Source: JAHEKD01 sp965204695
GTDB taxonomy: Bacteria > Pseudomonadota > Gammaproteobacteria > Arenicellales > JAHEKD01
Length of the DNA: 64,000 bases
Reading direction: 5' to 3'
Assembly: GCA_965204695.1 (NCBI GenBank)
Contig: OZ242007.1
Location: 186,001 to 250,000 of the forward strand
Shown one piece after another: positions 25,544-34,989 of the stretch; position 1 is the stretch's first letter, and every line of letters starts with the position of its first letter. The position numbers and the translations under genes are program-made. The notes under the pieces were generated by a model that saw nothing but the letters and a program-made list of their open reading frames with translations, was not told the origin of the DNA and searched no databases.

Positions 25544-28357
25544 ATGAGCGAGTTTGAGCAATCACCCTCTAATGGTGATATTTCTATTCTTTGCGGCGGC
25601 AATGCCCCCTTCCTTGATGAACTTTATAAACAATACCTTGATGATCCCTCGTCAGTTGATTCGTCCTGGCAAATAGCTTTTGAGAAATTTAAGTCGACGG
25701 GTGAAATGCCACCGGCCAAGCCGGCTAGTCATTATGCTAGTAAAAGAGCTGCCTATACTAACGGTCATGCCACCCCAGAAGCTTTAACCAAGCAAATTGG
25801 TGTTTTAAAACTCATTGAGTCATATCGTAACCGTGGTCATTTAAGAGCTGATCTTGACCCGTTAGATTTAACTGTAAAACCTAATGCTCCTGACTTAGAA
25901 CTTGCTTATAACAGTCTTTCCGAAAATGATTTAGATACAGTTTTTCAAACTGGTGATTTTGCTGCAGGCAGTCAAATGACACTGCGTCAACTAGTATCAA
26001 TTTTAAACGATGCTTATTGTGGACCAATTGGTATCGAATTTTCACATATCACTGATGCTGAAGAGCTCACATGGTTGTATGAGCGTATTGAAACCGTATC
26101 AGGCCGTTTTAAAGAATCACCTGAATTAAGAAAAAATGTGTTGCAACGTTTGACTATGGCTGAGGGTATGGAGCGTTATCTACATACCAAATATGTAGGC
26201 CAGAAACGTTTCTCTTTAGAGGGCGGCGATTCGTTAATTCCGCTACTGAATGATCTAATTCAAAGCTCCGGCGAAATGCAGGCTAAAGAAATTGTTATCG
26301 GCATGGCGCACCGTGGACGACTAAATGTCTTAGTTAATATTCTTGGCAAAGCTCCGGCCAGTTTGTTTGATGAATTCGAAGGCAAGCATATTACTGAAGA
26401 TACGAATATGGGTGATGTCAAATACCACATGGGCTTTTCTTCAGATATTATGACCCCCGGTGGTCCGGTACATTTGGCATTATCGTTTAATCCGTCTCAC
26501 CTTGAAATCATCAATCCAGTAGTCATCGGTTCAGTTCGTGCTCGTCAGGATAGACGACATGATGTTGAAATGAATCAAAATATTCCTATTTTGGTTCATG
26601 GTGATGCGGCATTTGCTGGCCAAGGCGTCAACATGGAAACCTTAAATATGGCCCAGACACGAGGCTATAAAACCGGAGGAACGATTCACATTGTAGTCAA
26701 TAATCAAATCGGATTTACTACAAGCAATCCACTTGATTCACGGTCAACTCTTTACTGCACCGAGGTCGCCAAGTTAGTCCAATCACCTATTTTGCATGTC
26801 AACGCGGATGATCCTGATGCGGTAATTTTTGCTGGCAAACTAGCGCTTGAATTTAAAATGAAATTCAAACGTGACGTAGTAATTGACATGATTTGCTATC
26901 GCCGTCACGGCCATAATGAGGCTGATGAGCCTATGGTTACACAGCCGATTATGTATAAAACCATTAAAAAGCACCCTACTACGCGCCAGCTTTATGCTGA
27001 GAAATTAGAAAATGAGGGTGTGATTAGTACTGGCGAAGCTCAACAAATGGTTGATAATTATCGTGATGCGTTGGATGAGGGTCGAGTCGTAGCAGGTCAG
27101 GTTATCGATCCAAATAAAACTGTACTAATGGTTGACTGGTCGACTTATATTGGTAACACCTGGCAATCACCAGCTTATACAGCTGTCACACCCGATACAA
27201 TTGCCAGGCTCAATAATCAAATGCAGCAATTGCCTGAAGGTTTTACATTACATGGGCGCGTTAAGAAAATTATGGATGATCGCACCAAGATGGCTAATGG
27301 AGAGCTGCCTATGGATTGGGGTTTTGCGGAAGTCATGGCTTATGCGACCTTAGTCGACGAGGGCCATAGTGTACGCTTATCTGGTCAGGACTGTGGTCGT
27401 GGTACTTTCTTCCATCGACATGCCACACTGCATAACCAAAATAATCGCTCAACCTATACACCACTGGAAAATTTAACCGACCGCCCTCATGCTTATACTG
27501 TAATTAATTCGTTGCTTTCCGAAGAAGCGGTGTTAGCTTTTGAATATGGCTACAGTACTACCGAGCCACGAACGTTAGTCATCTGGGAAGCACAATTCGG
27601 TGACTTTGCTAATGGTGCACAAGTCGTTATTGACCAGTTTATTAGTAGCGGCGAGGCCAAATGGCAACGTCTTTCAGGCTTAGTCATGCTCCTCCCACAT
27701 GGATATGAGGGCCAAGGTCCTGAACACTCTTCAGCCAGACTTGAACGTTATATGCAGCTTTGTGCCAGTAACAATATGCAAGTTTGCGTGCCCAGTTCGC
27801 CCGCGCAAATTTTTCACTTGTTACGTCGGCAACAAATTCGTAACTATCGCCATCCGCTGATTATTATGTCGCCTAAGAGCTTATTAAGACACAAGGCGGC
27901 CGTTTCTACCATTGATGATTTAGCCAATGGGCAATTCCAGACCGTAATTGACGACTCCATCGCTGCCCAGTCACCCGATCAAATCAAGTCAATATTGTTT
28001 TGTGCTGGAAAAGTCTATTACGATTTAGTGGAAAAACGTGATGCTGATAATCACCAGGATACTGCCGTCGTTCGTATAGAGCAGCTTTACCCATTTCCTT
28101 ATGATGATGTTAAGGAAATTTTAGCTCAATATCCTGCCGCGGCTGATTTAGTTTGGTGCCAGGAAGAACCACAAAACCAGGGATGTTATCGCCAAATCCG
28201 TGATCGTATTTACGGCTGTATTCGCGACTCATCTGACCCTGAACGTAAATTACGCTATGCTGGAAGGCCTTCTTCAGCATCACCAGCTGTTGGCTATTAC
28301 GGCACACATAACATACAACAAGCAGCCCTGGTAGAACAGGCGCTGACCGAACGTTGA
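25544..28357 (+). CDS. sucA: 2-oxoglutarate dehydrogenase E1 component
   Basis: A 937-residue thiamine diphosphate-dependent enzyme, the decarboxylating subunit of the TCA-cycle oxoglutarate dehydrogenase complex. Features include the N-terminal LDELYKQYLDDPSSVD segment that binds E2, MAHRGRLNVLVNILGK, GDAAFAGQGV with the diphosphate site, VVNNQIGFTT, and the C-terminal PHGYEGQGPEHSSARLER and LIIMSPKSLLRHK blocks. Length is typical. sucB follows after 22 bases. No sdh or sucCD genes are seen beside it. Confidence 0.97.
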   Translation: MSEFEQSPSNGDISILCGGNAPFLDELYKQYLDDPSSVDSSWQIAFEKFKSTGEMPPAKPASHYASKRAAYTNGHATPEALTKQIGVLKLIESYRNRGHLRADLDPLDLTVKPNAPDLELAYNSLSENDLDTVFQTGDFAAGSQMTLRQLVSILNDAYCGPIGIEFSHITDAEELTWLYERIETVSGRFKESPELRKNVLQRLTMAEGMERYLHTKYVGQKRFSLEGGDSLIPLLNDLIQSSGEMQAKEIVIGMAHRGRLNVLVNILGKAPASLFDEFEGKHITEDTNMGDVKYHMGFSSDIMTPGGPVHLALSFNPSHLEIINPVVIGSVRARQDRRHDVEMNQNIPILVHGDAAFAGQGVNMETLNMAQTRGYKTGGTIHIVVNNQIGFTTSNPLDSRSTLYCTEVAKLVQSPILHVNADDPDAVIFAGKLALEFKMKFKRDVVIDMICYRRHGHNEADEPMVTQPIMYKTIKKHPTTRQLYAEKLENEGVISTGEAQQMVDNYRDALDEGRVVAGQVIDPNKTVLMVDWSTYIGNTWQSPAYTAVTPDTIARLNNQMQQLPEGFTLHGRVKKIMDDRTKMANGELPMDWGFAEVMAYATLVDEGHSVRLSGQDCGRGTFFHRHATLHNQNNRSTYTPLENLTDRPHAYTVINSLLSEEAVLAFEYGYSTTEPRTLVIWEAQFGDFANGAQVVIDQFISSGEAKWQRLSGLVMLLPHGYEGQGPEHSSARLERYMQLCASNNMQVCVPSSPAQIFHLLRRQQIRNYRHPLIIMSPKSLLRHKAAVSTIDDLANGQFQTVIDDSIAAQSPDQIKSILFCAGKVYYDLVEKRDADNHQDTAVVRIEQLYPFPYDDVKEILAQYPAAADLVWCQEEPQNQGCYRQIRDRIYGCIRDSSDPERKLRYAGRPSSASPAVGYYGTHNIQQAALVEQALTER

Positions 28358-28379
28358 TTGAACAATAAGGAGACGACCC

Positions 28380-29612
28380 ATGACGATTGAAGTAAAAGTA
28401 CCTGTTCTACCCGAATCCGTCGCTGAAGCGACCTTGCTAGACTGGCATAAAAACGTTGGTGACAGTGTTAAACGTGATGAAAATATAGTTGATATTGAAA
28501 CTGACAAGGTAGTCCTTGAAGTACCTGCTCCCGAGGATGGTGTAATTACCGAATTAAAACGTGAATCAGGCGATACAGTTACGGCACAGGAGGTAATCGC
28601 TATTTTAACGCCCGGTGCAGTAGCTGATACTCCCGCACCTGCCGCTAGCGAAGAACCTGCTGGTGAAGAGGAACCGGCTCCTGCAGAAACTGCAGACTCC
28701 ACAGATAATGATCGTCACGGTCCTGCTGTAAATGCAATGTTGGCAGAACATAACCTTGATGCCTCGCAGATTACTGGTACTGGCAAGGACGGACGTATTA
28801 CTAAAGAAGATGTGCAAAACCATCTGAGTCAAGCTCAACAACCGGCTGCTGAGACATCTGCGCCAGCACCCGAACCTGAAGCTTCTGCAGCTCCCGCTGC
28901 TGCGAGTGGAGGCCGTGAGCAGCGTCGTGAACCTATGACACGCCTGCGCCAAACTATTGCGAATCGATTAGTTCAATCACAGCAAACCGCTGCAATTCTG
29001 ACTACATTTAATGAAGTCGATTTGACCGAAGTGATGGCATTGCGCTCCAAATACAAAGAATCATTCGCGGATAAACACGGTGCTAAGTTAGGATTCATGT
29101 CCTTCTTCGTGAAAGCCAGTGTGGAAGGCTTGAAACGCTATCCAGTTATAAATGCTGCTGTTGATGGTACTGACATCATCTATCATGATTATCATGACAT
29201 CGGTATTGCAGTGTCTTCGCCTCGTGGCCTGGTAGTACCAGTTGTTCGTAACTGTGATGAAAAGAGCTTTGCGGAAATTGAACAAGCCATTGTTAATTAT
29301 GGCCAAAAGGCTCAAAAAGGTGCCATTACCATGGATGAGATGACCGGTGGCACGTTTACCATTACTAATGGCGGTACTTTCGGATCAATGATGTCTACAC
29401 CTATCATTAACCCACCACAAAGCGGCATCTTAGGCATGCACAATATTGTTCAACGTCCAATGGCCGTAAACGGTGAGGTTAAAATCCGACCTATGATGTA
29501 TATCGCACTATCGTACGATCATCGAATTATAGACGGTGCGGAAGCAGTAAGGTTCTTGGTAACCATTAAGGAATGCCTGGAAGATCCAGGTCGATTATTA
29601 TTATCGGTTTAG
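28380..29612 (+). CDS. sucB: Dihydrolipoyl succinyltransferase (E2 of 2-oxoglutarate dehydrogenase)
   Basis: A 410-residue E2 protein: lipoyl domain at residues 1-77 with the lipoyl-lysine in ETDKVVLEV, a Pro/Ala-rich linker, an E3-binding domain (GPAVNAMLAEHNLDASQITG, about 113-145), a second linker and the catalytic domain with MSTPIINPPQSGILGMH and the active-site YDHRIIDGAEAVRFL. It carries the succinyl group onto CoA. A GGAG site precedes the ATG. The E3 gene (lpd) is not adjacent; a terminator follows directly. Confidence 0.97.
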   Translation: MTIEVKVPVLPESVAEATLLDWHKNVGDSVKRDENIVDIETDKVVLEVPAPEDGVITELKRESGDTVTAQEVIAILTPGAVADTPAPAASEEPAGEEEPAPAETADSTDNDRHGPAVNAMLAEHNLDASQITGTGKDGRITKEDVQNHLSQAQQPAAETSAPAPEPEASAAPAAASGGREQRREPMTRLRQTIANRLVQSQQTAAILTTFNEVDLTEVMALRSKYKESFADKHGAKLGFMSFFVKASVEGLKRYPVINAAVDGTDIIYHDYHDIGIAVSSPRGLVVPVVRNCDEKSFAEIEQAIVNYGQKAQKGAITMDEMTGGTFTITNGGTFGSMMSTPIINPPQSGILGMHNIVQRPMAVNGEVKIRPMMYIALSYDHRIIDGAEAVRFLVTIKECLEDPGRLLLSV

Positions 29613-29633
29613 TTCAAATACAAGCGTTACTCA

Positions 29634-29659
29634 AAAAGACCCGCATCCGCGGGTCTTTT
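29634..29659. terminator. Bidirectional rho-independent terminator
   Basis: AAAAGACCCGC and GCGGGTCTTTT form an 11-base perfect stem around a four-base loop, flanked by A and T runs. It lies 22 bases after sucB and 11 bases before the 3' end of the convergent lipoprotein gene, so it can serve both. Confidence 0.92.
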
Positions 29660-29669
29660 ACATTTAGAT

Positions 29670-30209
29670 TCAATTAGTTTCGGTAAATTCAGCTAATCCA
29701 CTTAATACTTGTTTCATATCGCCGATTGTCGGTGTGTACCCAAAAAACGGGTCGGCAAATCGGATGCAAGATAAAGACTTAACATTAGGTTGGTTAACTG
29801 AACTTAAACTAAAGAATAATTCTAAATCCTGCCTTGACACATCGTGGTGACGAAATAACCCACCATGACCATGACCAGAGAAAGACGCGACTTGCAATTG
29901 ATAAGGATGAAAACTGGATATACGTCGATAAACATTATTTATAGTAAAAACATCTGGTGCAATCACTAATTCATCACTGCCCTTAGAACGAGGAACTGCG
30001 AATTTGCAATAAACTTCAAAAGTGCCGATTTCTCCTCTGCTAACCACTTGCCCCGGTGCCTTAATGTAAACAAAACTTCTACCCGCAGGTACAGTTATTG
30101 GCTCAACAAGCTTAATTTCTAAAACTTGATTGTAGGAAGATTGATAGCCGTTAGAAGCACAACCGGAAATAAAAAGAACTAAGATGGTAATGAATAAACT
30201 TCGTTTCAT
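29670..30209 (-). CDS. Lipoprotein of unknown family (paralogue A)
   Basis: A 179-residue protein with a lipoprotein signal (MKRSLFITILVLFISGC, Cys at 17). The mature domain has VEPITVPAGRSFVYI, GTFEVYCKFAVPRS, SDELVIAPDVFTI, and ends with VKSLSCIRFADPFFGYTPT and MKQVLSGLAEF. The two Cys in the mature part (VYCKF, LSCIRF) are conserved in the neighbouring broken copy, suggesting a disulfide. It is probably anchored in the outer membrane. I do not recognise a family or function. Its paralogue lies 100 bases upstream on the same strand. Confidence 0.82.
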   Translation of the reverse strand: MKRSLFITILVLFISGCASNGYQSSYNQVLEIKLVEPITVPAGRSFVYIKAPGQVVSRGEIGTFEVYCKFAVPRSKGSDELVIAPDVFTINNVYRRISSFHPYQLQVASFSGHGHGGLFRHHDVSRQDLELFFSLSSVNQPNVKSLSCIRFADPFFGYTPTIGDMKQVLSGLAEFTETN

Positions 30210-30309
30210 TTAAGTATTACCTAGTTTAACTGTTTATTTTGACAACAAAAGCTAGTAATAGTTTAACAAGTATAATCTGACCAATCCGTGAACATGAGCT
30301 TAGAGCTAA

Positions 30310-30776
30310 TTATCGTTGAGTTGTAAAACTGCCCAGTTCCTTGAAAACTTGCTTTGCATCTTCCAATGTAACTAAGTTATATGGTCTAGGGTCAGCAAAA
30401 CGAATACATGATATGGATTTCACATAATCTTGATTTTCAGATGCCAAATCAAAATACAGAGTTAGATCTCGTCTTGAACTGCCACCATTGCCACCAGAAA
30501 ACGAGGCTACCAGACTAGCCACTTGCAAGCCATTTTCAGGAATTTGCGACTGGTAAGAATAATAACGCTGATAAGTAGTATTAATTTTGAAAACTCCAGG
30601 TTCGATAACCAGCTCATCACTTTCTCTTGAGCGAGGCACAGAAAACTTACAGTAAACATCAAATGTATCAATTTCACTTCGCCTCACCACCTTCCCGTCA
30701 AGGATATAAACATAACTGTTACCAGCGGGTACAGTAATGGGTTGTTTTAGATTAAACTGATAAGTATTTTGTGGAT
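30310..30776 (-). pseudogene. Lipoprotein paralogue B, 3' part (split by IS)
   Basis: The open frame runs from the IS junction to 30310: NPQNTYQFNLKQPITVPAGN, then GKVVRRSEIDTFDVYCKF, SDELVIEPGVFKINTTYQ, a Gly/Ser loop, and VKSISCIRFADPRPYN to FTTQR. It aligns along its whole length with paralogue A (shared ITVPAG, FDVYCKF/FEVYCKF, DELVI, SCIRFADP). The start codon and signal peptide lie 3.1 kb away at 33903-33990. The GTG at 30690 could in principle start translation but would give no signal peptide. The last nine bases (30768-30776) are the target duplication. Confidence 0.85.
30768..30776. repeat. 9-bp target-site duplication, left copy
   Basis: TTTGTGGAT lies directly before the IS terminus and is repeated at 33903-33911 directly after the other terminus. 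Removing the element plus one copy restores an in-frame lipoprotein gene (YYYPQNTYQ across the joint). Confidence 0.85.
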
Positions 30777-30907
30777 TGTATCCCGTCAGAGGATATGAGA
30801 CAAAGTTGATGTTCTGAACAAGAGAGACTTCTGTTAATTTAATAGTAATTTATAGGAGTCTTAAGATGAGTAAATATAACTCAGAGAAATTAGTTAAAGC
30901 AATTAAA

Positions 30908-32520
30908 CCCCTGATTCCCGGATAAGAATCCTATAAAAGGGTTAAAAGCTGCACCGGCCAAGGGTTTCAGGGATAATCCCTGTTGCAATACAACTCACCT
31001 GGCAGGTGCAAGATAATGATACCTCAATCCGCTCCTAAAATTGATATTGATTTCACCGATGAACGGCTAACGAGCAACGCCGGATTGGTGTTTATCGGTC
31101 AACAAGCCAAGCACATGAAGGTGCCAGAGTTACTGGATACGAGGATTAAGGTCAAGCAGCGCAATCGCGGGTGCAATGATGCACAGATGTTACTGAGCCT
31201 GATTTATTCGTTTTGCACGGGCAATGGGTGTTTGTCGGATGTGGATGCCTTGAAAGCGGATCGGGTCGCGCAACAGCTATTAGGCTTAACCCAAGTCCCT
31301 GATTCACGGCGGTTGGGCGAATATTTATCGCGCTGCACGCCGGATGGACTGGATCAGTTATATACCATTATTCGCACCCTCACGCCGTCTATCATTGCAC
31401 CGGTCATCGCTCATCACCGCGAACAGGACGGTTATATTCCCGTCTTTATGGACGGCAGTGCGATTGAGGTCACGGGCCGGTTATTTGAACAGGCCAATTG
31501 GGGGTTTACCGGTGAGGACCAATACTGGTTGCATGGGGTATTTATCGGCAGTGCCTGGGTCAGTGGCCGGTTACATCCTGGCGGCAGTACGGTCACCGGC
31601 GATTGGCGCGGTCAATTGGATCAGGATGTGTCGCCGTTGCTTGCGGATACCGATCAGGTCTGGCTACGGGTCGATAACAGCTATTACAACGGCCAACTGA
31701 TTGAGTATTGCCAGGCCAAGGGCTGGGACTATTCCATCTCGGTCACGGATACCCGAAAGAAAACGCCTATCCTGGAGCAGTTGGAAGGCTTAGCCGATAC
31801 GTGTTGGGCGGACATTGGTATGGAAGAATCAGCGATTTTTGCCTATTATCAACCAACGAATTGGACCGCTGAGCAAACTTATGTGGTCATTCGCCGGATG
31901 GAAGAAAACAAACAACAATTACTGGTGCCGATCTATACGGTCATCCTGGTGTCACGGGGCGATTTACCGCTAAAAGAACTCGTCAAACGGCATCGCGGCA
32001 AACAGGGCCAGGAAAACGCCTTTAAAGGCCCGCTGACGGATCTGGATTTACATCATCCGCCATGCCGATCCTTTATCGCCAATCAGGTCTTTTACGCCTG
32101 TGGCCAGATCGCCCAGTTGCTGCTGCGGGCGGTGCAATATCAACTGTTACCCGATATCGCCCGTCAACATGGTATTCGGCCCATTATCCGTTATCTGATT
32201 CGATCTTGTGCCCGGTTAGTGCAAACGGGCCGACGATTGAAACTGTATTTTGCCAAGACCGCATTCAGGCTGGACTGGATTTATCATGCCGCCTGCCAAC
32301 TGGAATAACGCAGACCAACATCAATGATAAATTGGGCGGGTGGTAGCCTGCCGATGAGGCTGTATGACTCAATTTGCAGGATGGGGCCCCAAAGACAATA
32401 ACTTGCCCATAAAACCACCCGTCAGATAACATTATTTATGACTTAACCTTGCTGTTGGATTTGAATTCGATAAATTCCAGAAAATTCCTGCTTTTTGTCG
32501 GTTTAACAGGGAATTAAGGA
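30908..32520 (+). mobile_element. IS1380-family insertion sequence (about 1613 bp)
   Basis: Bounded by AATTAAA direct repeats (30901-30907 and 32521-32527), which contain the TTAA core; the exact ends are uncertain by a few bases. The ends form an imperfect inverted repeat (CCCCTGATTCCCGGATAAG against TCCTTAATTCCCTGTTAAA). It holds one transposase gene and is GC-richer than the chromosome. Confidence 0.85.
31016..32308 (+). CDS. IS1380-family transposase
   Basis: A 430-residue DDE transposase starting at the ATG at 31016, with an AGGTG site upstream; an upstream TTG at 30983 is also in frame. The N-terminus ERLTSNAGLVFIGQ followed by MLLSLIYSFCTGNGCLSDVDALKAD, VPDSRRLGEYLSRC and FMDGSAIEVTGR are typical of the family, with the DGSAIEV Asp, VRVDNSYYNG Asp and a later HRGKQGQENAFKG segment supplying catalytic residues. 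It appears complete, so this element may be active. Confidence 0.92.
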   Translation: MIPQSAPKIDIDFTDERLTSNAGLVFIGQQAKHMKVPELLDTRIKVKQRNRGCNDAQMLLSLIYSFCTGNGCLSDVDALKADRVAQQLLGLTQVPDSRRLGEYLSRCTPDGLDQLYTIIRTLTPSIIAPVIAHHREQDGYIPVFMDGSAIEVTGRLFEQANWGFTGEDQYWLHGVFIGSAWVSGRLHPGGSTVTGDWRGQLDQDVSPLLADTDQVWLRVDNSYYNGQLIEYCQAKGWDYSISVTDTRKKTPILEQLEGLADTCWADIGMEESAIFAYYQPTNWTAEQTYVVIRRMEENKQQLLVPIYTVILVSRGDLPLKELVKRHRGKQGQENAFKGPLTDLDLHHPPCRSFIANQVFYACGQIAQLLLRAVQYQLLPDIARQHGIRPIIRYLIRSCARLVQTGRRLKLYFAKTAFRLDWIYHAACQLE

Positions 32521-32832
32521 AATTAAACGCAACACCCGTCATAAATATTCAGCCGATGAAAAGATTCGGATTGTATTAGACGGTCTTCGAGGTGAGGATA
32601 GTATTGCCGAGTTATGCCGCCGGGAAGGGATCAATCAGAATACGTATTACCGTTGGAGCAAAGACTTTCTTGAAGCCGGGAAACAACGTTTGGCCGGTGA
32701 TATTAAGCGTGAAGCCAATTCAGAGGAAGTGACTGAACTTCGCAAAGAAAACAATCAGCTAAAACATGCACTGGCCGATGTTGTTTTGAAGAATACGGTG
32801 CTTAAAAAAAGTGTGCTTGGCTTGGACTCGAC

Positions 32833-33825
32833 GTGGGACGACGAATGAGTTTGTCGGCGGCTGAAAAAGTGGAAATTATCCATATAGTTGAAGCCAGTGA
32901 ACTTCCCGTGAGTAGGACATTAGCGGAACTGGGTATTGCTCGCAGCAGTTTTTACCGTTGGTATCAACTCTATCAAATGGGTGGCCCTGATGCATTGGAA
33001 AGTCATTGTAAATCTCCCCAACGGTTCTGGAACAAACTCCCCGAATCAGTCAAAGAGCAATGTCTCGAGATTGCACTTCAGTACCCGGAGAAATCACCTC
33101 GTGAACTGGCCTGGCAAATTACCGATGAACACAGGTACTTTATCTCTGAGTCCAGTGTTTACCGTATTTTGAAGGCCCATGACCTGATTACCTCACCGGC
33201 CTATATTCTGCTATCGGCCAGTGATACCTTCCATACGCCAACCAAGCGAATCAATGAATTATGGCAGACTGATTTTACCTATTTCAAAATCATCGGCTGG
33301 GGTTGGTATTATCTGTCTACCGTACTGGATGATTATTCACGGTTTATTCTGAGCTGGATGCTCACTAGTACCATGGGCGCGGGTGATGTCAAAGACACCC
33401 TGGATCAAGCGATTGCTGTAACGGGTGTGACAAATGTGCCTGTTAAACACCGACCACGGCTACTCAGTGATAATGGCCCGGCGTATCTATCCGGTGAGCT
33501 GAAAGATTACCTGGCTTATCATCAGATGACGCATACTCGTGGAACACCGTACCATCCGATGACTCAGGGTAAAATTGAACGCTATCATCGGTCAATGAAA
33601 AACGTCGTCAAACTTGAGCATTATTATCTGCCTGGCGAACTCGAACAAGCCATTGAACAGTTTGTTCATCATTACAACCACGAACGCTATCATGAGTCGT
33701 TAGACAATGTGACACCGGCGGATATGTATTATGGTCGATATCAGCAAATCATCGATGAGCGAGCCGTTATTAAACAACAAACGTTAAACCAAAGGAGGTG
33801 CGAAAACCTAAAACTGTGTGCCTGA
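32833..33825 (+). CDS. IS3-family transposase OrfB, copy 2
   Basis: The protein is identical in all 330 residues to OrfB of copy 1, with the same helix-turn-helix start and DDE integrase core (WQTDFTYF, LLSDNGPAYL, TQGKIERYH). It is intact, but the upstream orfA that would provide the OrfAB fusion is interrupted. Confidence 0.94.
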   Translation: MGRRMSLSAAEKVEIIHIVEASELPVSRTLAELGIARSSFYRWYQLYQMGGPDALESHCKSPQRFWNKLPESVKEQCLEIALQYPEKSPRELAWQITDEHRYFISESSVYRILKAHDLITSPAYILLSASDTFHTPTKRINELWQTDFTYFKIIGWGWYYLSTVLDDYSRFILSWMLTSTMGAGDVKDTLDQAIAVTGVTNVPVKHRPRLLSDNGPAYLSGELKDYLAYHQMTHTRGTPYHPMTQGKIERYHRSMKNVVKLEHYYLPGELEQAIEQFVHHYNHERYHESLDNVTPADMYYGRYQQIIDERAVIKQQTLNQRRCENLKLCA

Positions 33826-33902
33826 TCTCAGGCAAGTGATATGATCGGATAGTCTCTCTTAATTTTAAGAACTAACTGTCCCAAATCATCTGACGACATA
33901 CA

Positions 33903-33990
33903 TTTGTGGATAATAATAAGGATTATCCGAAAATGTTGAACAACCAGATAGAAATACTACAACCGTAAACAGTATAGAAATCTTTTTCAT
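33903..33990 (-). pseudogene. Lipoprotein paralogue B, 5' part (split by IS)
   Basis: The ATG at 33990 starts MKKISILFTVVVFLSGCSTF, a lipoprotein signal with LSGC lipobox (Cys 17), then SDNPYYYPQ before the IS terminus. This is the missing beginning of the gene at 30310-30776. The N-terminus mirrors that of paralogue A (same Cys position). Confidence 0.85.
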
Positions 33991-34178
33991 AATGCTTCCA
34001 TTGGTGGTTACATATTCTTTATGACCATTTACTTATCAAATAGTTTTAGAAATAATTTTTTTATGTGTAGGGTTTCCAAACAATTGAAAGAGAAATTACT
34101 CCTGAAGTGATAAGGTAAACCAACCAGTTCAGTTCAGTTCACTATGCCCAGATGAGGTGGCTATAATGAGAAAATCAA

Positions 34179-34877
34179 TTATTCCTTCAGTCTGATTCTC
34201 AATCGTCCATCAGCGACTTCAATTAGATCAACTCCTCCAGCAAATGCTTTCCAGAAGCCCTCGTCTGCACCAAACTCTCTCACCAAATCAACGTTCTTTA
34301 AGTTTCCTAGCCAGGCATTTGGAATCGGCACACCCATCACACTGACACCTCTGAGTATTACTATTGGTCTATCGTTAGCAAAAGATAGCTGCACACCAGC
34401 ATTCAAGCGCAGCGTTTTGCCGCCCATAATTGGAAAATCGGGATCTAGAGGAATCAGCAATTTTGCACTAGCCAAATCATCCGATAAATCAATTGCCAAG
34501 CGTCTGGCCATATCGGTATTACTTGCTAACAACGAATTTAGTTCCCGTTCATTAAAGATTATTTCTCGACTAGCACCTTCTTCTGAATATTTTTCTGGCT
34601 GCAAACGTCCATCTTCTGTTTCAACAACATTACCGCTGATTTCAATTTTGCCATCACTGCCGGACGCTTCTAGGATATCGAGTTCTGCCAGTTTTTCATT
34701 AAGTTGACGTTCTTCCTTTTCACTTAGGGTAACGGGTTTAAACTCTGCTGGAAATATATAAGTTCTGACCACAAAATAGGTCAATAACATCGTTGCCAAG
34801 ATAGCGACAATAATGAATAAAAAAACTTGTTTGCCGCTAAATCCTTTTCGAGACTGTTCTGTAACTGTTTGATTCAT
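34179..34877 (-). CDS. Membrane-anchored protein of unknown function
   Basis: A 232-residue protein with one N-terminal transmembrane helix (VFLFIIVAILATMLLTYFVV, about residues 19-39) and a periplasmic domain. The domain has ASREIIFNERELNSLLASN, a DDLASAKLLIPLDPDFPIMG stretch, LRLNAGVQLSF and a C-terminal EVADGRLRIRLKE. The pattern resembles conserved single-pass proteins of gammaproteobacteria whose role is unknown to me. It is divergent from cysE with about 110 bases between them. Confidence 0.8.
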   Translation of the reverse strand: MNQTVTEQSRKGFSGKQVFLFIIVAILATMLLTYFVVRTYIFPAEFKPVTLSEKEERQLNEKLAELDILEASGSDGKIEISGNVVETEDGRLQPEKYSEEGASREIIFNERELNSLLASNTDMARRLAIDLSDDLASAKLLIPLDPDFPIMGGKTLRLNAGVQLSFANDRPIVILRGVSVMGVPIPNAWLGNLKNVDLVREFGADEGFWKAFAGGVDLIEVADGRLRIRLKE

Positions 34878-34989
34878 ATCGATTTTATAAAACTAATAAT
34901 GTTCTATTATATATCGCTGGTGCAGGAACTTGAAAAAGATTCATTTCGATCAGATATAATAGTCAATAGGCTAAAGCCAAAGGACATGT

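Larger units (their letters stand above)
30866..32848 (+). pseudogene. IS3 orfA of copy 2, disrupted by IS1380 insertion
   Basis: The first 14 codons (30866-30907) match copy 1 orfA to AIK, then the IS1380-family element intervenes, and the frame resumes at 32521-32848 with the remaining helix-turn-helix and leucine-zipper part. Without an intact OrfA, this copy cannot make its own OrfAB transposase, so it depends on copy 1 or other genomic copies for movement. Confidence 0.9.
30777..33902 (+). mobile_element. IS3-family insertion sequence, copy 2, carrying a nested IS1380 element
   Basis: Same termini as copy 1 (TGTATCCCG... and ...GACGACATACA) and the same orientation. Its length of 3126 bp equals copy 1 (1506 bp) plus a 1613-bp inserted element and a 7-bp duplication. 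It is flanked by a 9-bp direct repeat and splits a lipoprotein gene. By eye the IS3 sequence is identical to copy 1 outside the insertion. Confidence 0.93.

Noticed and set aside
2328..33902. A composite transposon bounded by the two IS3 copies
   Set aside because: The interval consists mostly of core genes in conserved order, and the outer ends do not share a target duplication, so it does not look like a unit that moved together.
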